The notes: generated by a model from the letters alone, not told the origin. DNA of 64,000 bases from JADGRB01 sp036267635 (GCA_036267635.1 DATAVR010000157.1:3479-67478); one strand, 5' to 3'; positions 1 to 9,775 are shown, counted from the stretch's first letter. A program made the numbers and translations.

Positions 1-553
1 GCCCCCAGCTGTCGTAGGCCGTTTTGATGTTGCTGTAGTTGTTTAGGTCGGGCGCGACCTGCTGGTAGTCGAGCTTGCAGGAGCCGCTGGCGTGATCGCC
101 AACGAAAGACGCGATCCCGAACCGTACCTGCCCCTGCAGCTGCATGACGACCTGCTCGACAGCTGGCCGCAGGTTGAAGAAGACGCCGGTCGTCGCGGTG
201 TCGAACTCGCTGCCCGAGAGGTCGACCAGGATCATGACCGTCGGCAGGGTCGGCGTGTGCGTGAGCTGGTCCGCCATGCAGCCGCCGTCCGCGGTGATCA
301 TCCCGCCGGTGCCGGTCATGACGATGTCGCCGCCGCCCCCGCCGGAGCCGGTCACGACGACGCGGCCACCGGTGCCGCCGCCCGTGGCGCCGGAGCCGCC
401 CTGACCGACCGTGGCGCCGCTGCCGCCCTGGCCTGCGGTGCTCGGCTTGACGCCGGCGGTGCAGCCGCCGACAGCGCCGAGCCACAGCGCCGCCGCCGAT
501 CCGGCGACGAGCAGGGTCGCGCGCGCGCGGCCGGTATAAGCGAGGTGATTCAC
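1..553 (-). CDS. vWA-domain Gly-rich lipoprotein (3' end beyond window)
   Basis: The reading frame starts at a GTG (553-551) just after a strong ribosome site, GAGGAGG, and stays open to the window edge (184 codons seen). The N-terminus is a lipoprotein signal: Arg-containing start, hydrophobic stretch and a lipobox ending GAVGGC. A Gly/Thr/Ser-rich linker of about 60 residues follows, as in other myxobacterial surface lipoproteins and in the genes at 26637 and 52470. The start of a von Willebrand A fold comes next, with 'MILVDLSGSEFD' giving a MIDAS-type DxSxS metal site. The role is inferred to be surface protein binding or adhesion. It is divergent from the Cys-rich lipoprotein at 794. The rest of the vWA domain is outside the window. 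Confidence 0.72.
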   Translation of the reverse strand, partial: MNHLAYTGRARATLLVAGSAAALWLGAVGGCTAGVKPSTAGQGGSGATVGQGGSGATGGGTGGRVVVTGSGGGGGDIVMTGTGGMITADGGCMADQLTHTPTLPTVMILVDLSGSEFDTATTGVFFNLRPAVEQVVMQLQGQVRFGIASFVGDHASGSCKLDYQQVAPDLNNYSNIKTAYDSWG

Positions 554-793
554 GGGGGTCCTCCTCAAAAAGACTTACATTATCACGGGCGCCGCGCCAA
601 GACTCCTGCGTCGCGGCCTGCCGGCCCCACGCTCCGACCTCGATCGCCATCGCCCGAAGTAGTGACCGTCGCGGCGGGCCGCCGATGACGCGCCGCCTTC
701 GCCCGCCGGCCGCCGGAATGGAGATGGCGTCGCAGCTTTCGCTCGTGCTAATTTGGCCGCTTCCAAAAAAGGGGTGGCGGTGGCCGAGATTTG
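554..793. promoter_or_regulatory. divergent intergenic region between two surface lipoprotein genes
   Basis: This 240-bp region must carry the outward promoters of both flanking lipoprotein genes. On the minus strand a GATAAT-like -10 lies just upstream of the GAGGAGG ribosome site. On the plus strand there is a TGCTAAT box at about 746-752 and an A-run followed by GGGG at about 765-774. No clear -35 partners are seen, so exact promoters are not called. Confidence 0.35.
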
Positions 794-3700
794 ATGAAGT
801 CCTTCCTTAGCACTGCAGCGGTACTGTTCCTGGCGGGGGTGTTGGTCGGCTGCGGCGGCCACAGCAGCACGACCCCCAAGAAGGACGCCGGTATGGGCGA
901 CCGCCGCGCCGACATGGGGATGTCGCCCCACGGCGATGGCGGCCCCGACGGCGGCGACGCAGGGCCATCCACCTGCGGCCTCACCGGTCCCAAGCAGGCC
1001 AACGGCGCCGCTTGCGCCTGCGACGGCGAGTGCACGAACGGCCACTGCGTCGAAGGCGTCTGTTGCGACAGCGCCTGCACGGACGGCTGCGAGACCTGCA
1101 CGGCGCCCGACGCGGGCGGCACCTGTCTGCGGCGGACGGCGGGCTCGGCGCCGCGCAACGCCTCCGACTGCAAGGCGACCGACGCGACGAAGTGCGGGTA
1201 CAACGGACTCTGCGACGGGGCGGGCGCCTGCCAGTACTTCTTCGGCAATACCTGCGCGAAGGGCAACTGCAACGGCAACGTCGTCGAGGGCGCCTCCGCC
1301 TGCGACGGAACCGGGGTTTGCAGGGCCGGCGCCACCACCATGCTGTGCCTCCCTTATGCCTGCAACCAGCAGACGGGAAGCTGCTACCAGCCCCCCTGCT
1401 CGAGCACCGACCAGTGCGACTCGCAGCACCAGTGCAACTTCACGACGGGGAGCTGTGGGACGGCCGGCAACGGCCAGTACTGCAACGGCAACAGCGACTG
1501 CCTCTCGGGGAGCTGCGCCGATCACGTCTGTTGCAACATCGCCTGCCAGGGCGCCTGCGTCGCCTGCAACCTCCCCGGCCGCCTCGGGACCTGCTGGCCG
1601 ATCGACTCGGGGAAGCCGGACCCGCGCGCCGTCTGCAAGGACCAGGGGCCGACCAGCTGCGGCCACGACGGGACCTGCGACGGCGTCGGCGGCTGCGCCA
1701 ACTACGCGAAGGACACTCAGTGTCTCCAGCCGTCGTGCACCGGCAACCGCCTCAACACCGCGGGAACGTGCGACGGGCTCGGCACCTGCCGGGCGCCCGG
1801 CGTCCAGGACTGCCACCCCTTCCGCTGCGTCGACGGCGCCTGCACGAAGTCGTGCGAGACGGTCGCCGATTGCGATCAGGGGACGGCGTGCATCGCCAAG
1901 ACCTGCGGCCCCAAGCCGATGGGCGCCAGCTGCCAGGCCGCGAGCGAGTGCTCGAGCAACTTCTGCGTCGACGGCGTCTGTTGTGAAAGCGCCTGCAACG
2001 GAACGTGCCAGTACTGCGCGCTGCCGACCTCGCCCGGCTTCTGCATGACGGTCGCCGCCGACAACCTGGATCCGCGCGGCGTCTGCCAGGACAAGGGAGC
2101 CGCCTCGTGCGGCACCAACGGCAAGTGCGACGGCACCGGCAGCTGCGAAACCTACGCGCAGGGGACCGTCTGCGGCAACGAATCGTGCACGAGCGGCGTC
2201 TACACGCCCCCCTCGACCTGCAACACGACCGGCCAGTGTGTGGCCCCCGACTCGCGCCCCTGCGCGCCCTATGTCTGCAACGGCGGCACGCAGTGTTTCA
2301 ACGTCTGCGCCACCAACGACCAGTGCAAGCCGCCCAACACCTGCAGCCCCTCGAACTCCTGCGGGCTCAAGGGGGCGGGGGCCGTCTGCGGCAGCAACGC
2401 GGAGTGCCAGTCCGGGCTCTTCTGCGCCCAGGGGTTCTGCTGCAACGCCCCCTGCAACGGGCCCTGCCAGTCGTGCGGCCTTCCGAACAGCATCGGCACC
2501 TGCACCAACGTGCCGGTCAACCAGGTCGATCCGTCGGCACAGTGCGCCGACCAGACGGGCCCCTCTTGCGGGACCAACGCGAAGTGCGACGGCAACGGCG
2601 GCTGCCAACTCTACGTGCAAGGGACGACCTGCGCCGCCTCGGTTTGCCCGAGCGGGACCTCCACGTTCACCGGCTCCTCGAGCTGCGACGGCGCCGGGAA
2701 GTGCGTCACGCCGAACAACGCCCCCTGCTTCCCGTACGAGTGCGGCGCCGGCATCTGCAAGAACTCCTGCACCTCCAACGCCGACTGCGCCTCGCCCGCG
2801 GTCTGCAACAGCAACGGTTCCTGCGGCCTCAAGTCCCCCGGACAGGCCTGCGTCACCGCGGCCGAGTGCGGGTCGGGCTTCTGCTCGCAGTCGGTCTGCT
2901 GCGCGACCGCTTGTACCGGCGTCTGTCAGTCCTGCGCTCTGCCCGCCGCGCCCGGGACCTGCAGCAACGTCGCCAACGGAACCGCCGATCCCGAAGGGAC
3001 CTGCCACGATCAGGGGAACACCAGCTGCGGCACGGACGGCTTCTGCGACGGCAGCGGCGCTTGCCGGAAGTACGCCGGCGGCACCTCTTGCGCCCCGCCC
3101 TCCTGCCCGACCGGAAGCTCGACCCTCACCTCGGGCCGCACCTGCGACGGCAAGGGAACCTGCCAGGCGCCGTCGACGATCTCCTGCGCCCCCTATGTCT
3201 GCAACGGCAGCACGGCCTGCAAGGCGGCCTGCTCGGTGGATGCGGACTGCCTCTCGCCCGAGATCTGCGATCCGGCGACCAGCCTCTGCGGCAACAAGAA
3301 GCGGCTCGGACAGACCTGCGCCGCGACCAGCGATTGTCTGACCAACAACAGCTGCGTCGACGGCGTCTGCTGCAGCGCGAGCTCGTGCGGAACCTGCCAG
3401 GCCTGCAACGTCGCCGGGAGCCCCGGGAATTGCGCCAACGTTCCGGCCAACACCACCGCGCCGCATGGCCTCTGCGCCGCGAGCCCCCCCTGCGGAAACA
3501 CCGGCGCCTGTGACGGCACCGGCAAGTGCCAGCTGGGGGGAACCAGCGTCTCCTGCGGCACCGCGAGCTGCAGCGGCGCGACCTTCACGCCGGTCTCCCA
3601 CTGCAACGGCACCGGCGCCTGCGCCGCGCCGACCTCGTCGGCTTGCACGGGCGGGTTCAATTGCAACACCAGCACCCAGAGCTGCAAGACGACCTGTACC

Positions 3701-6373
3701 GCCGACACCGACTGCGTCGCGCCGCTCACCTGCCAGGGCTCCGGCTCCACCAAGAGCTGCGCGCTCAAGCCGAACGGACAGACCTGTCCGGGCGGCGCCA
3801 GCCAGTGCATCAGCGGCCTCTGCACCGACGGCGTCTGCTGCGGCTCCGGCCCCTGCGGCACCTGCCAGGCCTGCAACGTCAACGGGCTCGGGAGCTGCGC
3901 CCCGATCGCGGTCGGCACGGCCGCCCCGAGCGGGCAATGCCCCGCCAACGGCACTTGCGGCAACACCGGCACCTGCAACGGAGCGGCCGCCTGCACACAG
4001 GCCGCAACCAGCGTGAGCTGCGGCGCCGCCTCGTGCAGCGCCGGCACCGCCACCACGGCAGCGTTCTGCTCGGGCAGCGGAACCTGCACGCCGCCGATCG
4101 TGTCGACCTGCCCTCCCTACACTTGCAACGGGACCAAGTGCAACGTCACCTGCTCCCTCGACACCGACTGCGTGACCGCGGGCGGCAGCAACTATTACTG
4201 CACCGGAACCGGCGGCAGCTGCCTGGCGGTCAAGGCCATCGGCGTCGCCTGCTTCAGCAACCACGAGTGCGGCAGCGGCGCTTGCATCGACGGCGTCTGC
4301 TGCAACGCCAGCCCGACGGCCGGCTGCGGCGCTTGCCAGGCCTGCAACATCTCGGGGAGCTTCGGCACCTGCACGAACGTCGCCAACACCGTCGCAGAGC
4401 CGCACGGACGTTGCGCCGCCAACGGAACCTGCGGCAACACCGGCAGCTGCAACGGCGCCGGCGCCTGCGCCCAGGCGGCGACCAACGTGAGCTGCGCGTC
4501 CGCCTCGTGCAGCGGAACGACGTTCACGCCGGGGGCCTTCTGCTCGGGCGGCGGAACCTGCTCCACCCCCGCGACGTCGAGCTGCGCTCCTTACATCTGC
4601 GGCGGGACGAGCTGCAACGTGACCTGCTCCCTCGATACCGACTGCGTGCCGAGCGGCGGGAAGAACAGCTACTGCAGCAGCAGCAGCAACGGCAGCTGCC
4701 TGCCGGTCAAGGCGAACGGCGTCGTCTGTCTCAGCAACCACGAGTGCAGCAGCGGCGCCTGCATCGACGGCGTCTGCTGCAACACCACCCCCGCGCTCGG
4801 CTGTGGCACTTGCCAGGCCTGCAACGTCGCCGGGAGCCTCGGCACCTGCACGAACGTCCCCAATACGGCCGCCGAGCCGCACGGACGTTGCGCCACCAAC
4901 GGCACCTGCGGCAACACCGGCAGCTGCAACGGCGCCGGTGCCTGCACCCAGGCAGCGACCACCGTGAGCTGCGCGCCCCCCGCCTGCAGCGGGACCACGT
5001 TCACGCCGACCGCCTTCTGCTCCGGCAGCGGAACCTGCTCGACCGCCGCGACCTCCAGCTGCGCCCCCTACCTCTGCGGCGGGACGAGCTGCGCCGCGAC
5101 CTGCAACCTCGACACGGACTGCGTGCCGAGCGGCGGGAAGAACAGCTACTGCAGCGGCACGAACGGCAGCTGCCTGCCGGTCAAGACCAACGGCGTCGCC
5201 TGTCTCGGCAACCACGAATGCGGGAGCGGCGCCTGCATCGACGGCGTCTGCTGCAACAGCAGTCCGACCACCGGATGCGGGAGCTGCCAGGCTTGCAACG
5301 TCACCGGAAGCCTCGGCACCTGTGCCAACGTCCCGAGCACGGTGGCTGAGCCGCACGGCCGCTGCCCGGCGAGCGGCACCTGCGGCAACACCGGCGCCTG
5401 CGACGGCAACGGCGCCTGCCAGCAACAGCCGGCGACGGTGATGTGCAGCAACCCGTCATGCACCGGTGCCACGGCGACGCTGGCCTCGTTCTGCTCGGGC
5501 TCGGGCAGCTGTCCCACGGCCGCGACCGCCAGCTGCGGAGAATTCCTGTGCGGTGCGACCGCTTGCAGCACCACCTGCGGCATGGACAGCGATTGCAAGA
5601 CCGGCGATTACTGCACGGCCACCTCGAACGGCGTCTGCAAGCCCAAGAACGGCCTCGGGACCACCTGCGGCTCGGGCCACGAATGCGGCAGCGGCTTCTG
5701 TATCGACGGCGTCTGCTGCCAGACGAACGGCTGCGGGACCTGCTCTTCGTGCAACCTCAACGGCCTCGGCACCTGCGCGGCGATCGCCTCGGGGACCGCG
5801 GCGCCGGCCGGCCAGTGCCCCCTCGGCGCGGCCTGCGGCAACACCGGCCTTTGCAACGGCTCCTCAGGCTGCCAACAGCAAGCGAGCGGCGCGAGCTGCG
5901 GCGGCAGCACCTCGTGCGCGTCGGGCTCGTCGCAGTTCACCGCGGCCCCCGCCTGCAACGGCGCCGGCAGCTGCGTCACCCCGAGCCCAATCAGTTGCGG
6001 CGCCTACACCTGCACCGCCAGCGGCTGCCCGAACAGCTGTGCGGCCGACGGCAACTGCGCCACGGGCAGTTATTGCAACGGCACGCACTGCGTCCCACAA
6101 CAGACCTCCGGCGCCTGCACCAAGGATGATCAGTGCTTGGTTGGCGGTTGCGCGAACGGGTTCTGCTGCGCCGCCGCTTGCCCAGCCTGCCAAACCTGCG
6201 GAGCGACGGGGTGCGAGAACCTCCCTGACACGACGGTCTGCGCGAGCTCGTGCGCGGCCGACAACTCGAGCCTCTCCCAGACCTTCTGCAGCTCCGGGGC
6301 CTGTCTCGGCCTTCCGGTCGTCACCACCTGTCCGTCGATGGTCTGCGACGGCACCCTCCTCGGCTGCCTGTAG
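794..6373 (+). CDS. giant Cys-rich repeat lipoprotein (12 repeats)
   Basis: This 1859-residue protein starts with a lipoprotein signal (lipobox LVGC near residue 20) and a short Asp/Gly/Lys-rich spacer. The rest is Cys-rich repeats of about 140-160 residues. Each repeat carries a block of the type 'GSGxCIDGVCC' followed by 'CQxCNxxGxxGTC', then CGNTGxCxGxGxC and a 'SC..YxC' segment. Twelve such blocks are visible; the last is shorter. Repeats 8-10 are closest at DNA level, with a period of 477 and 474 bases. The regular paired cysteines imply a disulfide-stabilised surface rod or adhesin; the function is not established. Such Cys-rich proteins are common in Myxococcota. ATG 794 is chosen over TTG 791; no good ribosome site is seen. 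No MYXO-CTERM tail is present, so anchoring is by the N-terminal lipid. Confidence 0.85.
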   Translation: MKSFLSTAAVLFLAGVLVGCGGHSSTTPKKDAGMGDRRADMGMSPHGDGGPDGGDAGPSTCGLTGPKQANGAACACDGECTNGHCVEGVCCDSACTDGCETCTAPDAGGTCLRRTAGSAPRNASDCKATDATKCGYNGLCDGAGACQYFFGNTCAKGNCNGNVVEGASACDGTGVCRAGATTMLCLPYACNQQTGSCYQPPCSSTDQCDSQHQCNFTTGSCGTAGNGQYCNGNSDCLSGSCADHVCCNIACQGACVACNLPGRLGTCWPIDSGKPDPRAVCKDQGPTSCGHDGTCDGVGGCANYAKDTQCLQPSCTGNRLNTAGTCDGLGTCRAPGVQDCHPFRCVDGACTKSCETVADCDQGTACIAKTCGPKPMGASCQAASECSSNFCVDGVCCESACNGTCQYCALPTSPGFCMTVAADNLDPRGVCQDKGAASCGTNGKCDGTGSCETYAQGTVCGNESCTSGVYTPPSTCNTTGQCVAPDSRPCAPYVCNGGTQCFNVCATNDQCKPPNTCSPSNSCGLKGAGAVCGSNAECQSGLFCAQGFCCNAPCNGPCQSCGLPNSIGTCTNVPVNQVDPSAQCADQTGPSCGTNAKCDGNGGCQLYVQGTTCAASVCPSGTSTFTGSSSCDGAGKCVTPNNAPCFPYECGAGICKNSCTSNADCASPAVCNSNGSCGLKSPGQACVTAAECGSGFCSQSVCCATACTGVCQSCALPAAPGTCSNVANGTADPEGTCHDQGNTSCGTDGFCDGSGACRKYAGGTSCAPPSCPTGSSTLTSGRTCDGKGTCQAPSTISCAPYVCNGSTACKAACSVDADCLSPEICDPATSLCGNKKRLGQTCAATSDCLTNNSCVDGVCCSASSCGTCQACNVAGSPGNCANVPANTTAPHGLCAASPPCGNTGACDGTGKCQLGGTSVSCGTASCSGATFTPVSHCNGTGACAAPTSSACTGGFNCNTSTQSCKTTCTADTDCVAPLTCQGSGSTKSCALKPNGQTCPGGASQCISGLCTDGVCCGSGPCGTCQACNVNGLGSCAPIAVGTAAPSGQCPANGTCGNTGTCNGAAACTQAATSVSCGAASCSAGTATTAAFCSGSGTCTPPIVSTCPPYTCNGTKCNVTCSLDTDCVTAGGSNYYCTGTGGSCLAVKAIGVACFSNHECGSGACIDGVCCNASPTAGCGACQACNISGSFGTCTNVANTVAEPHGRCAANGTCGNTGSCNGAGACAQAATNVSCASASCSGTTFTPGAFCSGGGTCSTPATSSCAPYICGGTSCNVTCSLDTDCVPSGGKNSYCSSSSNGSCLPVKANGVVCLSNHECSSGACIDGVCCNTTPALGCGTCQACNVAGSLGTCTNVPNTAAEPHGRCATNGTCGNTGSCNGAGACTQAATTVSCAPPACSGTTFTPTAFCSGSGTCSTAATSSCAPYLCGGTSCAATCNLDTDCVPSGGKNSYCSGTNGSCLPVKTNGVACLGNHECGSGACIDGVCCNSSPTTGCGSCQACNVTGSLGTCANVPSTVAEPHGRCPASGTCGNTGACDGNGACQQQPATVMCSNPSCTGATATLASFCSGSGSCPTAATASCGEFLCGATACSTTCGMDSDCKTGDYCTATSNGVCKPKNGLGTTCGSGHECGSGFCIDGVCCQTNGCGTCSSCNLNGLGTCAAIASGTAAPAGQCPLGAACGNTGLCNGSSGCQQQASGASCGGSTSCASGSSQFTAAPACNGAGSCVTPSPISCGAYTCTASGCPNSCAADGNCATGSYCNGTHCVPQQTSGACTKDDQCLVGGCANGFCCAAACPACQTCGATGCENLPDTTVCASSCAADNSSLSQTFCSSGACLGLPVVTTCPSMVCDGTLLGCL
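4238..5340 (+). repeat. near-identical tandem protein repeats within the Cys-rich lipoprotein gene
   Basis: Three adjacent repeat units share long runs of nearly identical DNA. The anchor 'CCACGAGTGC' (or CCACGAATGC) begins at 4261, 4738 and 5212, giving in-frame periods of 159 and 158 codons. Each is followed by the same GCATCGACGGCGTCTGCTGC string. This implies recent internal duplication or gene conversion, compared with the more diverged outer repeats. Confidence 0.75.
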
Positions 6374-6379
6374 CCCGGC

Positions 6380-6398
6380 CAGCCGCGATCACCGGCTG
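6380..6398. terminator. candidate bidirectional terminator hairpin
   Basis: CAGCCG and CGGCTG form a 6-bp stem around a 7-nt loop in the 33-bp gap between the convergent Cys-rich lipoprotein and histidine kinase genes. There is no T-run on either side, so this is weak support for intrinsic termination. Confidence 0.3.
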
Positions 6399-6406
6399 AG
6401 CTGCGG

Positions 6407-7975
6407 CTACCGCACGAGATTGCGCAGCAGCAGCCGGAGATTCTGCAGGTCGATCGGCTTTTCGACCCGGGCGTTCGGGATCCGCTCCAGGAACTCGCGG
6501 GCGCGCGGCGTGAACGCGCCGCCGCTGACGAAGACCATCCGCGAGGCCTGTTCCGGCGCCAGCTTTTCGAGCTCGGCGAAGAGGTCCATCCCGGTCATCT
6601 CGGGCATCATGAGGTCGCAGAGGATCAGCTCGTAGCGCTCCCCGGCCCGCAGGCGCTCGAGCGCTTTCCGTCCGTCACCGACGCAGGTGACGTTGTACTC
6701 CGCCGACAGGGACCGGCGCAGTGCCCCCAGGATCATCGGCTCGTCGTCGATGACCAGCAGCTTCCCCCCCTGCGCCACGGCCTCCGGCGCCGGCGTGCTC
6801 CCGAGCTCACCCGCCGCCTCCATGACGGCGGGTGGTAGCGTTACCCGAAAGGTGCTGCCGCGGCCGATCTCGCTGTCGACCCGCACCTCGCCGCCGAGCG
6901 CGGCCAGGATCCCGCTGCAGATCCAGAGCCCGAGGCCAGTCCCCTCGCTGGCCGGCTTGGTGGTGAAGAACGGATCGAAGATCCGCTCGCGGATCTCGCT
7001 CGGGATCCCCATCCCGCTGTCGCGCACCTCGACCACCGCGCGCCCAGAGGCGTCGGTCCGGGTGCTCACGCGGATCTCGTTGCGCTCGGCCTCCCCCTCG
7101 GGGATGGCGTGCGCGGCGTTGAGCAGGAGGTTCAGGAAGACCTGGCCGAGCCGCGACTCGTTCCCCTCGACCATCGGCGTGTCACCGTAGTCTTTGACCA
7201 GCCGGGCGCGGTGCCGGATCTCGTTCCAGGCGATGTTGATCGACGAGTCGAGCACCCGCCGGATGGCGACCGGGCCGCTCTGGTCCTCGTCGCCGCGCGC
7301 GAACACGCGCAGATCCCGGACGATGTTGCGGACGCGCTCCGCCCCCTGCCGCGCCTCGGTCAGCGCCTCGCCGGTCTCGTCGAGCACGTGCGCCGGCCCG
7401 CCCCCCGCGGCGCTGCGTGACAGGCGCGAGGCGATGGTGGTGATCTGGTGGCGGGCGAAGTCGATGTTCGCCACGATGTAGGCGAGCGGGTTGTTGATCT
7501 CGTGGGCCACGCCCGCGGCCAGCGTCCCCACGGCCGCCATCCGCCCGGCGAAGATGAGCTGGTTCTCCATCCGCTTGCGGTCGGTGAGATCGCGAATGAA
7601 GAAGTAGTGCCCCTTGTTGCTCGCCCGGGGCGCGTGCGGCTCCAGCACTGGCATGATCGAGAGCTGCATCTCGAAGGTGGCGCCGTCCGCGCGGACGCCG
7701 CGGACCTCGCGCTCGATCTTGTCGGAGGCCGCGCGCAGATCGGTCCGCAGGGCCTCCTGGTCCTCCGGGGCCACCAGAGTCTCCCAGCTCGACCCGATCG
7801 ATTGCTCGGCGCTACAGCCGACGAGGCGGGTGAAGGCGCGGTTGACCGAGAGGATCCGCCCTTCGAGATCGATGCGACAGATCCCTTCGGCCGCATCCTC
7901 CAGCGCCGCGCGCAGCTCACGCACCTGCTCTTCCAGGCGCGCGACGACCAGGTCCGACGTCCTTACCGTCGCCAA
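6407..7975 (-). CDS. hybrid sensor histidine kinase (PAS-HisKA-HATPase-REC)
   Basis: This 522-residue cytosolic signalling protein has no membrane segment. The order is: PAS domain (about 25-135); HisKA with H-box GVAHEINNPL, phospho-acceptor His158; HATPase with N-box LNLLLNAAH, G1 DSGMGIP and G2 GTGLGLW; then a C-terminal receiver domain (about 405-520) with acceptor Asp454 in 'ILCDLMMP' and the conserved Lys506 in EKP. It presumably senses an intracellular signal through PAS and passes phosphate His to Asp internally, then onward, possibly to the stand-alone receiver at 10780. The start is TTG (7975-7973), chosen because a GGGGAGG ribosome site sits five bases upstream. It is transcribed towards the Cys-rich lipoprotein gene (convergent). 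Confidence 0.93.
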   Translation of the reverse strand: MATVRTSDLVVARLEEQVRELRAALEDAAEGICRIDLEGRILSVNRAFTRLVGCSAEQSIGSSWETLVAPEDQEALRTDLRAASDKIEREVRGVRADGATFEMQLSIMPVLEPHAPRASNKGHYFFIRDLTDRKRMENQLIFAGRMAAVGTLAAGVAHEINNPLAYIVANIDFARHQITTIASRLSRSAAGGGPAHVLDETGEALTEARQGAERVRNIVRDLRVFARGDEDQSGPVAIRRVLDSSINIAWNEIRHRARLVKDYGDTPMVEGNESRLGQVFLNLLLNAAHAIPEGEAERNEIRVSTRTDASGRAVVEVRDSGMGIPSEIRERIFDPFFTTKPASEGTGLGLWICSGILAALGGEVRVDSEIGRGSTFRVTLPPAVMEAAGELGSTPAPEAVAQGGKLLVIDDEPMILGALRRSLSAEYNVTCVGDGRKALERLRAGERYELILCDLMMPEMTGMDLFAELEKLAPEQASRMVFVSGGAFTPRAREFLERIPNARVEKPIDLQNLRLLLRNLVR

Positions 7976-7980
7976 CGGAC

Positions 7981-7987
7981 CCTCCCC
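7981..7987 (-). promoter_or_regulatory. ribosome binding site deciding a TTG start
   Basis: GGGGAGG on the minus strand, five bases before the TTG codon of the hybrid histidine kinase. It favours this rare start codon over any internal Met. Confidence 0.6.
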
Positions 7988-8080
7988 GCGGCGCGTCCAA
8001 GCTCCCTCACGGGTTGCAGAATATCAGCCGCCAAGAAGGCAAGGAAAGTTACTTTTTTAGGTGGTTCGAAAACGGGCGGG

Positions 8081-9745
8081 CTAGCGCTTGAAAACGCTTG
8101 AATTTGCCTGACGCCCGCCCCCCCAGCTGCGACCGCCCCCCTCGAGCAGCTCCGCCGCGCGCTGCCGGACCTTGGGGTTCGGATCGCGGTGGGCGGCCTC
8201 TTTGACGAAGGGGGTGGCCGCCGCGCCCAGGCCCCGCAAAAAGGCCTGTGACCGCTGGTAGCCCCGATCGCTGGCCAGGGAGCGGATGGCGCCCCGGATC
8301 AGATCGCCGTCCGTCTTGAAGTCCGGGTTCAGGCGAATGGCCGTCTGCGCCGAGGCCAACCCCTCCGGCCAGCGGTGCTGATCGAGCTCGATGGTCGCCA
8401 GCAAATACGGCGCGTCGGCGTCCGTCGGTTTGTCTGCGCGAAGCTGCTCGAGGACCTGGATCGCCTTGGGCGTCTGGCCGGCCGCGACGAGTTGGCGCGC
8501 CTCCTCGATGTGCGGGTTCTCGTCGGCCGGCGAGCTCGGCGCGAGCGCCACCGGCATGGAGGCCGCGGGCGGCGCGGCGGCCGGCGCCAGGGGCGAGGTC
8601 GACGCGGCGGCGGCTCCGCCCGGCTCGCCGACCTGCCGCCGCAGGCCACGCCCGACGGAGAGCGCGACCAGCACGACCAGGACGAAGACCCCCAGGATGG
8701 GCGCCAGACGCCACTGCTTCGGCGCCGCGGGCGCCCCGCCAGCCGGCAGGTCGGCGCCGAGACGCCGCCGCACCGCCGAGACCGTGTCGACGGTGGTCTT
8801 GGCAGGCGCGCGCGGCGCCGGGGCGGACGCCATCGCCTTCTTGGGGCTGGGCGGCGGCTCCCCACGCGCCTCGGGCGTGGCGGCCAGCGCGGCGGCCAGC
8901 TCACCGGCTGATTGAAACCGATCGTCCGCCAGCTTGGAGAGCGCCTTGCCGAGCACACCCTCCAGCTCCGCCGAGTATCCCGCCGCCGGCGCGACCTCGC
9001 GCAGGAGCGGTGGTGGCGACTCGCGGTGCATGAAGATCAGCTCGCCGACGTTCTCCGACTGGAACGGCTTGCGGCCGGCCAGGATCTCGAACAGCAGGAC
9101 GCCGACGGCGTAGAGGTCGGTGCGCGCGTCGACGGCGCCGGTGCCGCCCGACTGTTCGGGCGACATGTAGCTGGGCGTTCCGACCGCCATCCCGGCGGTC
9201 ATCGCCGGCCCGTCGCGCAGCTTGGCCAACCCGAAGTCGAGGATGCGGAGGTGCTCCTCGAGCCCACCCTCGCCGCTCAGGATCAGGTTCTCCGGCTTGA
9301 GGTCGCGGTGAACGATCCCCTGCGTGTGCGCGTGCGCCAACCCCGCCAGGAGCTGCTGCGCGATCTTGAACACCCGCGGAAGCGCGATCGGCCCGGCCAG
9401 CATCACCTCGCGCAGCGTGCGGCCGGTGGCGAAGTCCATCACCAGGTAGGGCGCTCCCTCGATCCCGAAGTCGATCACCGAGACGCAGTTGGGGTGAGCG
9501 AGCCGGCTCATCGCCTTGGCCTCGGTCTCGAAACGGGAGAGGAAGGCCTTCTGCGCCGCGATCCAGGGGTGCAGGAACTTCACCGCCACCGACCGCCCCA
9601 ACTGGACGCGCTCCCCTTGATAGACGACGCCCATCGCGCCGGAGGCGATCCTGGCGAGGATGCGGTACCGACCCTGCAGCACGTTGCCGACGCGGGGATC
9701 GGGCGGCGAAGGAGATTCGACGTCCACCGCCGTCGAGCGTATCAC
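8081..9745 (-). CDS. membrane Ser/Thr protein kinase with C-terminal TPR/HEAT-like region
   Basis: This 554-residue PknB-type kinase has the kinase fold at about 27-290: glycine loop IASGAMGVVY, Lys in VAVKF, catalytic loop HRDLKPEN (about 146-153), DFG (170-172) and activation-segment GTPSYMSPEQ. An Ala/Pro linker follows, then one transmembrane helix (about 344-364, 'PILGVFVLVVLVALSV'). The C-terminal part is periplasmic and resembles TPR repeats ('DAPYLLATIELDQHRWPEG') with a HEAT-like end. It is inferred to be a one-pass receptor kinase with an extracytoplasmic sensor. The start is GTG 9745; no strong ribosome site is seen, so the N-terminus is less certain. Such kinases are expanded in Myxococcota. 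Confidence 0.92.
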   Translation of the reverse strand: MIRSTAVDVESPSPPDPRVGNVLQGRYRILARIASGAMGVVYQGERVQLGRSVAVKFLHPWIAAQKAFLSRFETEAKAMSRLAHPNCVSVIDFGIEGAPYLVMDFATGRTLREVMLAGPIALPRVFKIAQQLLAGLAHAHTQGIVHRDLKPENLILSGEGGLEEHLRILDFGLAKLRDGPAMTAGMAVGTPSYMSPEQSGGTGAVDARTDLYAVGVLLFEILAGRKPFQSENVGELIFMHRESPPPLLREVAPAAGYSAELEGVLGKALSKLADDRFQSAGELAAALAATPEARGEPPPSPKKAMASAPAPRAPAKTTVDTVSAVRRRLGADLPAGGAPAAPKQWRLAPILGVFVLVVLVALSVGRGLRRQVGEPGGAAAASTSPLAPAAAPPAASMPVALAPSSPADENPHIEEARQLVAAGQTPKAIQVLEQLRADKPTDADAPYLLATIELDQHRWPEGLASAQTAIRLNPDFKTDGDLIRGAIRSLASDRGYQRSQAFLRGLGAAATPFVKEAAHRDPNPKVRQRAAELLEGGGRSWGGGRQANSSVFKR

Positions 9746-9775
9746 GGACCCGCGGGGCGGCGCGTCGACCCCTCG

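Noticed and set aside
575..5425. 1616-codon open frame antisense to the Cys-rich lipoprotein
   Set aside because: It is a shadow of the GC-rich Cys/Gly-coded repeats: Ala/Gly/Arg/Val-dominated, no domain, no ribosome site and no signal.
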